A stretch of 64,000 bases of DNA from Bacteroidota bacterium. Lineage in GTDB: Bacteria; Bacteroidota; Bacteroidia; Bacteroidales; SKPS01. Numbering within the stretch: position 1 is the stretch's first letter; each line of letters starts with the position of its first letter. The stretch spans positions 1 through 64,000 of the forward strand of contig JAKLII010000005.1 in the NCBI GenBank assembly GCA_022709695.1. Direction: 5' to 3'. Positions 44,032 through 52,485 of this stretch are shown here, piece after piece. The translations under genes and the position numbers were made by a program. The notes under the pieces are model-generated. The model ran no database searches and had not been told where the DNA came from. It saw only the letters and a program-made list of their open reading frames with translations.

Positions 44032-44805
44032 ATGAAAAAGAACCTGGTATGTGTGGGTATCGTGCTGATATTTGGCAGTTTGCTTTTTGCATCATCCATT
44101 ACGGCACAGGACTCCGTCTCAGTTGTAAGCTACAATCTGAACAAAGACTGGCTGAAAATGATCGAAGGGGTGCCCTGGTTCACACCCCAGCAAAAGGAGC
44201 GGGCAAGGTATATGTGGGGCAACCGTACCTCATTTACCACGCATGCAAAACTGTGGTACAGCGATACGGTTTCGTATTACTGTGATATTCCGGATGAGGA
44301 GGAGATACGGTTTGGCTACACCCAGGATCCGTTTCTGATCCGGCGCAATTTTTCCACCATGACTACCTATGATGTAATCAAATGGCTGGGTAAAACCCAG
44401 GTCATTGAAGATACCCTCATCATGCCCCAATGGAAAATCCTGAATGATGTGCGGGAAATTGCGGGCCATATCTGCATGAGCGCAGCCATTACCGATACCG
44501 TCAAAGGGCAGTACATTGTGGCATGGTTTGCTTTGGACATCGCTTCTCCTGCCGGTCCCGAAAGGTTGTGTGGCCTTCCGGGGCTGATCCTGGGCGTTGA
44601 GATCAACAACGGAGCCCTCGAAATTATGGCCCAATCCGTCACAAAGGAGCCCCTGACCACCCAGCTTGATATTCCACACCGGTTTAACGGAAAGAAAATC
44701 AAGGGGAAGCACATCACCGAAACCGGTTATCAGCTCATGGTTCAGAAATACATGGACGAGAAGCGAGAAACCATGGATTATCCTTTTTGGGGAATCCGTT
44801 ACTAA
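44032..44805 (+). CDS. GLPGLI family exported protein
   Basis: A 257-residue exported protein with signal peptide (LVCVGIVLIFGSLLFASSITAQ). The family-naming motif is present as GLPGLILGVEINNG near residue 184. Members of this family are beta-rich periplasmic or surface proteins of unknown function, usually next to an outer-membrane beta-barrel gene, as here. The stop codon is the first bases of an 8-bp tandem repeat. Confidence 0.9.
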   Translation: MKKNLVCVGIVLIFGSLLFASSITAQDSVSVVSYNLNKDWLKMIEGVPWFTPQQKERARYMWGNRTSFTTHAKLWYSDTVSYYCDIPDEEEIRFGYTQDPFLIRRNFSTMTTYDVIKWLGKTQVIEDTLIMPQWKILNDVREIAGHICMSAAITDTVKGQYIVAWFALDIASPAGPERLCGLPGLILGVEINNGALEIMAQSVTKEPLTTQLDIPHRFNGKKIKGKHITETGYQLMVQKYMDEKRETMDYPFWGIRY

Positions 44806-44840
44806 TGTGTAAATGTGTAAATGTGTAAATGTGTAAATGG
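44804..44840. repeat. ATGTGTAA octamer tandem repeat
   Basis: About 4.5 copies of ATGTGTAA, beginning on the GLPGLI stop codon. A run of the inverted sense (CATTTTCACATTTTCACATT) is at 45275-45304, on the other side of the four-helix-bundle pseudogene. Confidence 0.9.
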
Positions 44841-44844
44841 ATTG

Positions 44845-45201
44845 TCACTTATTTTGCTTGCTGGTAATGATAATCTTTGCTATAAGTTTCCTGATATCGT
44901 AGATTTGAGTTAAAAGAATTTCACATTGGGTACTTGGGCAGATTTCTCTGCAAATCAATAACCAATAGATTGTTTCTTCACATCCCTTTGCTGCGATTTT
45001 GAATTTATGCACAAAATCAGGTCTGCTTTCGGCACATTGTGCTTCATGGATATTGGCACCTATTAAAGTTCCAGACCTTGAAAGTTGATTTTATATAATT
45101 CTTTCACCATTGGTATTCAATTTATTACAATACCTAATCACGTGTAAAGCAAAATCAAAGCTCTTATCCAGAATGATATTCTTCCGCTCTTCCATTTTCA
45201 T
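44845..45201 (-). pseudogene. Four-helix-bundle (IVP) gene broken by an in-frame TAA
   Basis: A single reading frame of 119 codons runs from ATG at 45201 to TGA at 44845 with one internal TAA (45091-45093) after codon 36. The first part reads MKMEERKNIILDKSFDFALH, then VIRYCNKLN. After the stop the same frame gives NQLSRSGTLIGANIHEAQCA, then FKIAAKGCEETIYWLLICRE and LLTQIYDIRKLIAKIIITSK. The RSGT-IGANI-EA segment is the conserved core of the family. No frameshift is needed; a single base change (for example from a Lys, Gln, Tyr or Leu codon) explains the stop. A recent nonsense mutation, a recoded codon or a sequencing error are all possible. Repeats flank both sides. Confidence 0.85.
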
Positions 45202-45237
45202 GATTAAAATCCAACAAATTAATCTCACATTTCCATC

Positions 45238-45304
45238 CCGGATCGCTTCGCTCCCGGGACTTCGCTTCGCTCAGCATTTTCACATTTTCACATTTCCACA
45301 TTTT
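45238..45304. repeat. 42-bp dispersed repeat copy 2 with TTTCACA run
   Basis: Positions 45238-45279 equal 305-346 exactly. The following bases (45275-45304) are a TTTTCACA/TTTCCACA 8-bp period run ending just before the yifB stop. Confidence 0.85.
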
Positions 45305-45306
45305 CT

Positions 45307-46845
45307 TTACCCGGCCCAATTCTTCCGGTCGAGGCTTCTGAAGTGGATGGCTTCGGCCATGTGGTGCGCCTGGATGTGGGGGGCTCCTTCCAGGTCTGCG
45401 ACAGTGCGCGACACTTTCAGGATGCGGTCATAGGCCCTGGCGGAGAGGCCAAGCTTCTCCATAGCATTTTTCAGGATGGCGGACCCCGCCGCATCGAGTT
45501 TGCAGTACTGCCTCAGGGCACGACTGCTCATGTGGGCATTGCAGTATACCCCCTGCAGCTCGCTGAAGCGCAACTCCTGGATTTGCCGTGCCCTGATCAC
45601 CCGTTCGCGAACGGCATGGCTCTTCTCGCTTTCGGTGGTGCGGCTCAGCTCCTGATAAGGTACGGGGGTAACTTCAATGTGGATGTCGATGCGGTCGAGC
45701 AGCGGCCCTGAGATTTTATTCAGGTAGCGCTGCACGATGGGTTGACCGCATACACACTCTTTTTCCGGGTGGTTGTAATATCCGCAGGGGCAGGGGTTCA
45801 TGGCTGCGATGAGCATGAAACTGGCCGGATAATCCACACTGAACCTGGCCCGCGAGATTGTTACCCGCCGCTCCTCCATCGGCTGCCGCATCACCTCCAG
45901 CACCGTAGGCTTGAATTCCGGCAGCTCATCCAGAAACAGTACCCCGTTGTGTGCCAGCGAGATCTCTCCGGGCTGTGGCCATGAGCCGCCGCCTACCAGG
46001 GCAACATCCGAGATGGTATGGTGGGGCGACCGGAACGGCCGTACCCGGATGAGGCCATCTTTCCTGCGGAGTTTTCCTGCCACCGAATGGATCTTGGTGG
46101 TCTCCAGTGCTTCCTGCAGATGCAGCGGCGGCAGGATAGAGGGGAGCCGCTTGGCCAGCATCGTCTTCCCTGCTCCCGGAGGCCCGATGAGGAGGGCATT
46201 ATGCCCCCCTGCCGCAGCGATCTCCAGCGCCCGCTTGATGTTCTCCTGCCCCTTCACATCCGAAAAATCGAACTCGTAGCTTTCTACCCCCTGAAAAAAG
46301 GCCTCCCGCGTATTGATTTTCACTGGCTGGAGCGAAGGGGTGCCGTTAAAGATGTTTATTACCTCCAGCAGCGACTCCGCTCCATACACATCGATCTTAT
46401 CCACGATGGCCGCCTCCATTACGTTGGCTTTTGGCAGGATGAGCCCCTCAAACCCCTCTTTCCGGGTTTGGATGGCAATGGGCAGTGCCCCCTTGATGGG
46501 TTTCAGCAACCCGTCGAGCGACAGCTCGCCCATGATTACAAATTTTCCAACCCGCTCATGTTTAATCTGTTCTGAAGCGGCAAGGATGCCAATGGCCAGG
46601 GGCAGGTCATATGCCGAACCCTCCTTCCGGATGTCGGCAGGAGCCATGTTGATCACCGTTTTTTTCCCGGGGAGCTTTAATCCGAAATGTTTCAGTGCCG
46701 ACTCGATGCGCTGCTGGCTCTCCTTCACGGCACTGTCGGGCAAACCCACCAGCATAAAGTTAACCCCTTGATCTACATTTACTTCAATGGTAATGGTAAT
46801 GGCATCGATGCCCAGAATCGTACTTCCGAATGTTTTTACAAGCAT
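45307..46845 (-). CDS. yifB: YifB/ComM family Mg-chelatase-like AAA+ ATPase
   Basis: A 512-residue cytoplasmic AAA+ protein. The N-terminal Lon-protease-S5-like domain (1-190) precedes the ATPase with Walker A GPPGAGKT (221-228) and Walker B VLFLDELPEF. RVTISRARFSVDYPASFMLIAAMNPCPCGYY is the conserved middle stretch; the Cys cluster CPCGYYNHPEKECVCG fits a zinc-binding element. ComM homologues act as hexameric helicases in branch migration of recombination intermediates. Length is normal for the family. It is convergent with the GLPGLI gene. Confidence 0.94.
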   Translation of the reverse strand: MLVKTFGSTILGIDAITITIEVNVDQGVNFMLVGLPDSAVKESQQRIESALKHFGLKLPGKKTVINMAPADIRKEGSAYDLPLAIGILAASEQIKHERVGKFVIMGELSLDGLLKPIKGALPIAIQTRKEGFEGLILPKANVMEAAIVDKIDVYGAESLLEVINIFNGTPSLQPVKINTREAFFQGVESYEFDFSDVKGQENIKRALEIAAAGGHNALLIGPPGAGKTMLAKRLPSILPPLHLQEALETTKIHSVAGKLRRKDGLIRVRPFRSPHHTISDVALVGGGSWPQPGEISLAHNGVLFLDELPEFKPTVLEVMRQPMEERRVTISRARFSVDYPASFMLIAAMNPCPCGYYNHPEKECVCGQPIVQRYLNKISGPLLDRIDIHIEVTPVPYQELSRTTESEKSHAVRERVIRARQIQELRFSELQGVYCNAHMSSRALRQYCKLDAAGSAILKNAMEKLGLSARAYDRILKVSRTVADLEGAPHIQAHHMAEAIHFRSLDRKNWAG

Positions 46846-46975
46846 ACTGCAATCGTTTGCCAGTATAGATGATTGAAACCGGAAAAAAGGAAACCGGACG
46901 AAAGATATTTGTCAACATCCTGCGTCCGGAGTCCACCCACACACGATGAAAATGAAAATAATCCGCTTATAGAGA

Positions 46976-47329
46976 TTAACGGATTTTCACAAGAATTTCG
47001 TCTTTGGCCACCCTTTCGCCGATCTTAAAACAGATCTCTTCCACAATACCCCCTTCAACGGCCAGAATGTCATTCTTCATCTTCATGGCTTCCAGTATCA
47101 CCAGCTTGTCGCCCGGTTTTACCTTTGCTCCCACAGCCACGTACGCTTTCCGCATTACACCCGGGATAGCCGCTTTCACGATTTTTAGGTTAACCGGTTC
47201 GTAGGGCTTTCTTTTTTTATACTTCTCGGTGAGAATTGTATCATAACTGTCGTCCCCAACCTGCAACGATTCAAGTTTCTTTTCAGGCACAGGGTGCAGT
47301 TCCTCACGGTACAGATTGATATCTTCCAT
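46976..47329 (-). CDS. Biotin carboxyl carrier protein
   Basis: A 117-residue carrier. The last 70 residues are a biotinyl domain with the target Lys in EAMKMKND (about 83). The N-terminal 45 residues are charged and differ from classical AccB. It follows the carboxyltransferase gene by 13 bp, so it is the carrier for that enzyme in a propionyl-CoA carboxylase or methylmalonyl-CoA decarboxylase-type complex. No biotin carboxylase gene is adjacent. Confidence 0.9.
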   Translation of the reverse strand: MEDINLYREELHPVPEKKLESLQVGDDSYDTILTEKYKKRKPYEPVNLKIVKAAIPGVMRKAYVAVGAKVKPGDKLVILEAMKMKNDILAVEGGIVEEICFKIGERVAKDEILVKIR

Positions 47330-47342
47330 AGTATCGGTTTGA

Positions 47343-48890
47343 TCAGAACGGTGGTATACCGTGTTTCTTTACAGGATTTTTCACATCTTTGTTTTTGCTG
47401 ATTTCGAGTGCATGGAGAACAAACTTACGGGTATCAGCCGGTTCGATCACAGCATCTACATATCCGTAGGCTGCTGCCACGTATGGGTTGGCAAATTTGT
47501 CCTTATACTCCTTGATCTTGAGCTTACGCATCTCTTCCGGGTTTTCGGCCGTGGTGATCTCTTTGCGGAAGATGATATTGGCAGCTCCTTCGGGGCCCAT
47601 CACTGCGATCTCGGCCGTGGGCCATGCGAATACAAAGTCCGCACGCAGGTGGTTCGAACACATGGCGATGTACCCTCCTCCGTAGGCCTTCCGCAGGATC
47701 ACGGTGGCTTTCGGGACGGTAGCTTCGCTGTAGGCATACAGCACCTTGGCGCCATGGCGGATTACGCCGGCATGCTCCTGGTCGATGCCCGGCAGGTATC
47801 CCGGCAGATCCACAAGGGTCACCAGCGGAATATTGAAAGCATCGCAGAACCGGATAAACCGTGCCGCTTTATCGGAGGAATCCACATCAAGCACCCCTGC
47901 CAGCACCAGAGGCTGGTTGGCTACGAAGCCCACCGTCTGGCCGTTCATTCTGGCAAAGCCAATAACGATATTGGCAGCCCACCGCTCCTGCACTTCGAAG
48001 AATTTCGAATCGTCACAGATGGCCATGATGATGTTGCGTACATCGTAGGGCTGCTTGGGGTTGGTAGGGAATATCTCGTTGATCTTGTAGGTACGGCTGC
48101 GGGGATTTTTTGGCGGATAGGGATCGGCCGTTTTGGTATTATTCCATGGGATATAGCTTACCAGCTCCTTGATCTGCTCAAAGCACATCTGCTCGCTTTC
48201 GGCATAGAAATGGGCATTTCCGGTGATGGAGGCATGCACTTTGGCACCTCCGAGGTCTTCCATCGAGATCTCTTCGCCGATCACGGTTTTTATCACCTCC
48301 GGACCGGTGATGAACATTTTGGAGATCTTATCCACCACAAACACGAAGTCGGTGAGGGCAGGGGAATACACAGCGCCTCCGGCACACGGGCCCAGGATCA
48401 CTGAGATCTGCGGGATGTATCCCGAGGCCTGGGTGTTGCGGAAGAAAATTTCGCCGTAACCTGCCAGGGAATTCACCCCTTCCTGGATGCGGGCACCGCC
48501 CGAGTCGTTGATGCCGATGATGGGCACCTTCAGCTTCATGGCGTGGTCCATGATCTTGGCAATCTTCTTGGCATGCATATAACCAAGGGAACCACCTGCC
48601 ACGGTGAAATCCTGGGCATAAATACACACCGGATGCCCCTGGATGGTGCCGGTGCCGGTAATCACGCCATCGCCCGGCAGGTATTTCTTGTCCATCTCGA
48701 AATCCCGTCCGGCATGCTCAACAAAAAGATCGTATTCGTGGAAAGATTCTTTATCGAGGAGCGAAAGAATACGCTCCCTGGCGGTGAGTTTGCCGCCTGC
48801 CTTCTGTTTTTCTATCGCCTGGGAACCACCACCCTGCACAGCCTCCTGCATCCGCTTCTTCAGATCGCTGGTCTTGGTTTTTAACGACAT
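47343..48890 (-). CDS. Acyl-CoA carboxylase carboxyltransferase subunit (PccB/MmdA-like)
   Basis: A 515-residue carboxyltransferase. The two crotonase-like halves are visible: CoA-binding GGSLGYMHAKKIAKIMDHAM with GINDSGGARIQEGVNSLAGY (about 130-150) in the first half, and LVTLVDLPGYLPGIDQEHAG with AYGGGYIAMCSNHL (about 355-420) in the second. It moves carboxyl between biotin and propionyl-CoA (PccB) or from methylmalonyl-CoA (MmdA). In Bacteroidales the latter drives propionate formation with a sodium pump, but no OadB-like membrane subunit is in the window, so the direction cannot be settled. It is transcribed with the carrier gene downstream. Confidence 0.93.
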   Translation of the reverse strand: MSLKTKTSDLKKRMQEAVQGGGSQAIEKQKAGGKLTARERILSLLDKESFHEYDLFVEHAGRDFEMDKKYLPGDGVITGTGTIQGHPVCIYAQDFTVAGGSLGYMHAKKIAKIMDHAMKLKVPIIGINDSGGARIQEGVNSLAGYGEIFFRNTQASGYIPQISVILGPCAGGAVYSPALTDFVFVVDKISKMFITGPEVIKTVIGEEISMEDLGGAKVHASITGNAHFYAESEQMCFEQIKELVSYIPWNNTKTADPYPPKNPRSRTYKINEIFPTNPKQPYDVRNIIMAICDDSKFFEVQERWAANIVIGFARMNGQTVGFVANQPLVLAGVLDVDSSDKAARFIRFCDAFNIPLVTLVDLPGYLPGIDQEHAGVIRHGAKVLYAYSEATVPKATVILRKAYGGGYIAMCSNHLRADFVFAWPTAEIAVMGPEGAANIIFRKEITTAENPEEMRKLKIKEYKDKFANPYVAAAYGYVDAVIEPADTRKFVLHALEISKNKDVKNPVKKHGIPPF

Positions 48891-49044
48891 ACCTTTATCA
48901 GTTTAATGATCAATGGGTTAATTGGCTTTTACGCGGGAAAAGGAGCTGCTTGCCCCTTCTTTTCCTACTGCAAATATAAGGGATTTTATTCGCCAAACAA
49001 TTTTTTCGGCCTGCAGTCGACTGTCGACTGCCGACTCATTTCCT

Positions 49045-49052
49045 TATCTTTG
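49045..49052 (+). promoter_or_regulatory. Promoter -7 box for the YjbR-type gene
   Basis: TATCTTTG fits TAnnTTTG and lies 21 bp before the ATG at 49074. The region just upstream carries the heptamer run CAGTCGACTGTCGACTGCCG (49014-49033). Confidence 0.5.
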
Positions 49053-49073
49053 CCATACAACAACCCAATACAC

Positions 49074-49427
49074 ATGGACATCGAACAGATGCGCAGCTAC
49101 TGCCTCTCAAAGCCGGGAACCACCGAAGATTTTCCCTTTGATGAAGAAACTCTGGTAATCAGGGTAATGCAGAAAATCTTCGCAATCATCCCCCTCGAGC
49201 GGGGTGCCTGTATCAGCCTGAAATGTGAACCCGAAAAGGCCCTCTTCCTCCGCGACCATTACCAGGCGGTGGAACCTGCCTGGCATATGAATAAAACCCA
49301 CTGGAACCAGGTGTGGGGCAACCGCGATGCGAAACCTGAGGAGATCAAAAGCTGGATAGACCATTCCTATGAGCTCATCGTGGATTCCCTCCCAAAAAAG
49401 GTGCAGGCGGAGCTGAAGTCATTATAA
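49074..49427 (+). CDS. MmcQ/YjbR family protein
   Basis: A 117-residue protein of the MmcQ/YjbR family, a small DNA-binding-like fold of unknown function. Typical pieces: LSKPGTTEDFPFDEETLVIR (about 10-30), KCEPEKALFLRDHY (about 50-60), NKTHWNQVWG (about 75-85) and IDHSYELIVDSLPKK at the end. The promoter at 49045 and family length fix the start at 49074 and not at 48906. ddl follows 30 bp later. Confidence 0.9.
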   Translation: MDIEQMRSYCLSKPGTTEDFPFDEETLVIRVMQKIFAIIPLERGACISLKCEPEKALFLRDHYQAVEPAWHMNKTHWNQVWGNRDAKPEEIKSWIDHSYELIVDSLPKKVQAELKSL

Positions 49428-49457
49428 TTGGTAAGTTTGCGCGGTCAATCACCCTCT

Positions 49458-50429
49458 ATGAAAAAGAACATTGCCATACTTGCCGGCGGAAATTCGGGGG
49501 AACACCAGATCTCCCTCAACAGCGCCTCCCTCATCCTCGAACACATCGATCCCAAAAAATTCGCACCGTACCTGGTTGTGATTAATGGCAGCAACTGGAT
49601 CTGCCGTACTCCAGACGGGGACTACCCGTTGAATATCAGCGACTTCACGGTAAAAACAGGCGGAGACAACCTTCGATTCGATGCAGTCTTCAACATCATC
49701 CACGGTACCCCGGGCGAAGACGGAATGATCCAGGGCTACTTCGACATGCTGGGCATACCCTACACCTCCTCGGGCAGGCTCACCTCAGCCCTTACCTTTA
49801 ATAAATACATGTGCAGCCGGTTTGTATCCTCTGCAGGATGTGTTTCTACCGCCGATGCTGTGCTCATCAGAAAGGGAGCTGAAGTCAATCCGGATGATAT
49901 CCTGGCAGTTACCGGACTGCCCTGCTTCGTGAAGCCCAACAATGGGGGCAGCAGTGTGGGGATGACCAAGGTGAAGGTGGCCGAAAAGCTGCAGGCAGCG
50001 ATCCGCAAAGCCATGAAGCACGACACAGAGGTGCTGGTGGAGGCCTTTGTAAAGGGAACCGAAGTCACCTGTGGCGTTTTCTCCGACAGGGGTAAAATGG
50101 TGGTACTGCCCCTCACCGAAATCGTATCCAAAAGGGAATACTTCGATTTTACCGCCAAATACAAGGGGAAATCAGAAGAAATTACCCCGGCCCGCATCCC
50201 CGGAGAGGCAGAAACAGACATCAAGCGCATCTCTTCAATCCTATACCGCCATCTCGGTTGTCGCGGCGTAGTCCGTTTCGATTACATCCTGACCCCAGAA
50301 GGGCCTTATTTCCTGGAAGTGAACACCATCCCCGGCATGTCGCGCGAAAGCATCATCCCCCAGATGCTCGCCCACCACGGAATGGCGTTGAAGGATTTTA
50401 TCACCGCGATGATAAAAAATGTGTTGTAG
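49458..50429 (+). CDS. ddl: D-alanine--D-alanine ligase
   Basis: A 323-residue cytoplasmic ATP-grasp ligase forming D-Ala-D-Ala for peptidoglycan. AGGNSGEHQISLNSA at the N-terminus, HGTPGEDGMIQGYFDMLGIP (about 82-101), ATP-grasp LPCFVKPNNGGSSVGMTKV (about 155), and the metal/substrate region YFLEVNTIPGMSRESIIPQM near the C-terminus are all present. The stop TAG is the left end of a perfect 26-bp palindrome. rdgB is convergent. The start at 49458 is chosen because the N-terminus then begins with the family's KKNIAILAGG. Confidence 0.95.
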   Translation: MKKNIAILAGGNSGEHQISLNSASLILEHIDPKKFAPYLVVINGSNWICRTPDGDYPLNISDFTVKTGGDNLRFDAVFNIIHGTPGEDGMIQGYFDMLGIPYTSSGRLTSALTFNKYMCSRFVSSAGCVSTADAVLIRKGAEVNPDDILAVTGLPCFVKPNNGGSSVGMTKVKVAEKLQAAIRKAMKHDTEVLVEAFVKGTEVTCGVFSDRGKMVVLPLTEIVSKREYFDFTAKYKGKSEEITPARIPGEAETDIKRISSILYRHLGCRGVVRFDYILTPEGPYFLEVNTIPGMSRESIIPQMLAHHGMALKDFITAMIKNVL

Positions 50430-50452
50430 GGTCAACGCATGCGTTGACCCTA
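50427..50452. terminator. 26-bp perfect palindrome holding both stop codons of ddl and rdgB
   Basis: The left half is TAGGGTCAACGCA and the right half is its exact reverse complement. Its first three bases are the ddl stop codon and its last three, read on the minus strand, are the rdgB stop codon. As RNA it gives a 12-13 bp stem in either direction but without T-runs. The core CAACGCATGCGTTG equals that of the palindromes at 16371-16432. A bidirectional terminator or REP-type element is likely. Confidence 0.8.
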
Positions 50453-51046
50453 TCGGGGTAAAAACTCCACCATCCGCCATATCGCCTCATACCGGTGGCT
50501 GATGCGGTTTTTTTCTTCCGGGGGCAGATTGCCGAACGATTGGTCATACCCTTTGGGCCTGAAAACAGGATCGTAACCAAACCCCCTGGTCCCTTCCGGA
50601 GCGGCCAGGATCTCACCCTCCACGATTCCTTCGAAAAGATGCTCCCTCCCTTCAAGGATGAGGCTTACCACCGTTCTGAACCTGGCTTTCCGGTTCTCTT
50701 TCCCTTCCAACATCTGTAAAAGTTTCCGGATGTTGTTGGCAGCAATAGCCTCCTCTCCTGCAAAACGGGCAGAATGTACCCCCGGGGCCCCGCCAAGTGC
50801 CTCCACCTCCAACCCTGTATCATCAGAAAAACAATCCATTCCGGTCATCCGGTATACAAACCACGACTTGGCAGAAGCATTCCCCTCCAGGGTGTCCTCC
50901 TCTTCAGGGATATCACCTGAAAAACCGGTGTCCCGCAAATTCTTCAGTGTAAAAAGTTCACCAGAAGGGCTTTGGGTTAAGATATGCTGCACCTCTTCGA
51001 ACTTGTGCAGGTTCATGGTGGCCATCAGCAGGATTCTTTTTTCCAT
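50450..51046 (-). CDS. rdgB: Non-canonical purine NTP pyrophosphatase
   Basis: A 198-residue Ham1/RdgB-type enzyme hydrolysing dITP, XTP and ITP to monophosphates. Conserved pieces are MATMNLHKFEEVQHIL at the start (substrate binding), DCFSDDTGLEVEALGGAPGVHSARFAG (about 73-99, with catalytic Asp residues) and GFGYDPVFRPKGYDQSFGNL (about 155-174). The last codons belong to the palindrome shared with ddl. A TAGTTTTG box is at 51066-51073. Confidence 0.95.
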   Translation of the reverse strand: MEKRILLMATMNLHKFEEVQHILTQSPSGELFTLKNLRDTGFSGDIPEEEDTLEGNASAKSWFVYRMTGMDCFSDDTGLEVEALGGAPGVHSARFAGEEAIAANNIRKLLQMLEGKENRKARFRTVVSLILEGREHLFEGIVEGEILAAPEGTRGFGYDPVFRPKGYDQSFGNLPPEEKNRISHRYEAIWRMVEFLPR

Positions 51047-51065
51047 GTCGTGATTTTATAGGCCG

Positions 51066-51073
51066 CAAAACTA
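51066..51073 (-). promoter_or_regulatory. Promoter -7 box for rdgB
   Basis: TAGTTTTG on the minus strand fits TAnnTTTG and lies 19 bp before the rdgB ATG (51046). Confidence 0.5.
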
Positions 51074-51131
51074 CGAATTCACCGTTTGCACTGCTCGATT
51101 TCATACCTTTACCGCAGATAAAAACAACCAC

Positions 51132-52373
51132 ATGTCCTGGTCAGGTGCTGTTTTTCGCGAAAACGTAGTGATTGCCGCAGGATCAGTAAGGAGCCACCTG
51201 CTGCGCAGCATCCTTACCATGCTGATCATCGCATTCGGAATCACCGCTTTGGTGGGTATCCTCACCGCCATCGATTCCATCCGGTACTCCCTCACCAGTG
51301 AATTCAGCCGCATGGGCGCCAACACCTTTTCAATCCGCAACCGGCAGATGTTTGTGGAGGGGGATATGGATTCACGTCCGTCGCCTCCCATCACCTATAA
51401 GGAGGCTGCTGCCTTTAAGGAGAAATTTTCAGGGAAGGGGTTGGTATCTTTCTTTGCCTGGGGAGGGATTCCCACCACAGTGAAATATGGCAATGTAAAA
51501 ACCCATCCCAATATTTCTGTGATGGGCTGTGATGAGAATTACCTGGTAACTTCCGGGTATTCACTCAGTGCGGGCAGAAATTTCTCGTTACTCGAAACCG
51601 AAGCAGGCTCCAATGTGGCCATTATCGGGAGCGTACTCTCAGAACGACTGTTCCGTTCGGTAGTGGATCCCATGGGAAAGATGATCTCCGTGGGAAGTGT
51701 GAAATACCGTGTGATCGGGGTGCTGGAGTCGAAAGGTTCGTCCATGGGCTTTTCGAACGACAACAACCTTTTTGTGCCGGTGAATAATATCAGGCGATAT
51801 CATCCCAACCTCAACCGTTCCTATGAGATCAATGTAAAGGCGACTGACCCGACAGCCATGCAGGGGACCCTGTCTGAAGCCAGGGCGCTCTTCAGGAACA
51901 TCAGGAGGCTCGATCCGCGGGAAGCGGAGAACTTTGCAGTGGAAACCAGCGACAACCTGGTAAGGATGCTCGTCGATAATATATCCACCATCACCCTGGC
52001 AGCTACCTTCATTGGGCTCATTACCCTGTTGGGTGCGGCCATCGGACTTATGAACATCATGCTCGTGAGTGTCACAGAGCGCACTCGTGAGATCGGCATC
52101 CGGAAGGCGATGGGAGCTACTGCGTCCGTGATCCGCAATCAGTTTCTCATTGAGGCTGTGGTAATCGGTATCTTCGGAGGCATCATCGGCATCCTCACCG
52201 GGATGCTTGTGGGGAATATCACCACCCTCCTGACAGGTGGGGTATTCATTGTGCCATGGGGCTGGATGTTCATGGGGGTGTCGCTGTGCATACTTGTAGG
52301 ACTGCTTTCCGGGCTATACCCTGCAAGCAGGGCTGCCCGCCTCGATCCGATTGAATCCCTCAGGTACGAATAG
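51132..52373 (+). CDS. MacB/FtsX-family ABC transporter permease
   Basis: A 413-residue inner-membrane permease. One N-terminal membrane segment (SILTMLIIAFGITALVGILT, about 25-45), a periplasmic MacB_PCD domain (about 50-275), and three C-terminal segments (about 285-400) with VSVTERTREIGIRKAMGAT just after the first, the hallmark of the FtsX fold. Such permeases need a separate MacB/LolD-type ATPase, which is not adjacent. They act in lipoprotein release, peptide export or cell-wall regulation. The stop is followed after 112 bp by an unknown exported protein gene. Confidence 0.9.
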   Translation: MSWSGAVFRENVVIAAGSVRSHLLRSILTMLIIAFGITALVGILTAIDSIRYSLTSEFSRMGANTFSIRNRQMFVEGDMDSRPSPPITYKEAAAFKEKFSGKGLVSFFAWGGIPTTVKYGNVKTHPNISVMGCDENYLVTSGYSLSAGRNFSLLETEAGSNVAIIGSVLSERLFRSVVDPMGKMISVGSVKYRVIGVLESKGSSMGFSNDNNLFVPVNNIRRYHPNLNRSYEINVKATDPTAMQGTLSEARALFRNIRRLDPREAENFAVETSDNLVRMLVDNISTITLAATFIGLITLLGAAIGLMNIMLVSVTERTREIGIRKAMGATASVIRNQFLIEAVVIGIFGGIIGILTGMLVGNITTLLTGGVFIVPWGWMFMGVSLCILVGLLSGLYPASRAARLDPIESLRYE

Positions 52374-52431
52374 CAAAATTGACCGGCAAACGAAAATGAC
52401 CGGCTATACGTTAATCCACCTAAACTGGTTT

Positions 52432-52462
52432 TTTGCCACATCAGGGTGTTGTGGTATATTTG
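52432..52462 (+). promoter_or_regulatory. Strong Bacteroidota promoter for the gene at 52486
   Basis: TTTG (52432-52435), 19 nt, then TATATTTG (52455-52462) is a full consensus. The ATG is at 52486, which rules out the upstream in-frame ATG at 52351. Confidence 0.65.
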
Positions 52463-52485
52463 TAAATGAAAAAGTAATCTTCTGT

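Noticed and set aside
44845-45201. Initial reading of the broken four-helix-bundle gene as a frameshift
   Set aside because: Counting codons shows that the parts before and after the break are in the same frame, with a single in-frame TAA between.
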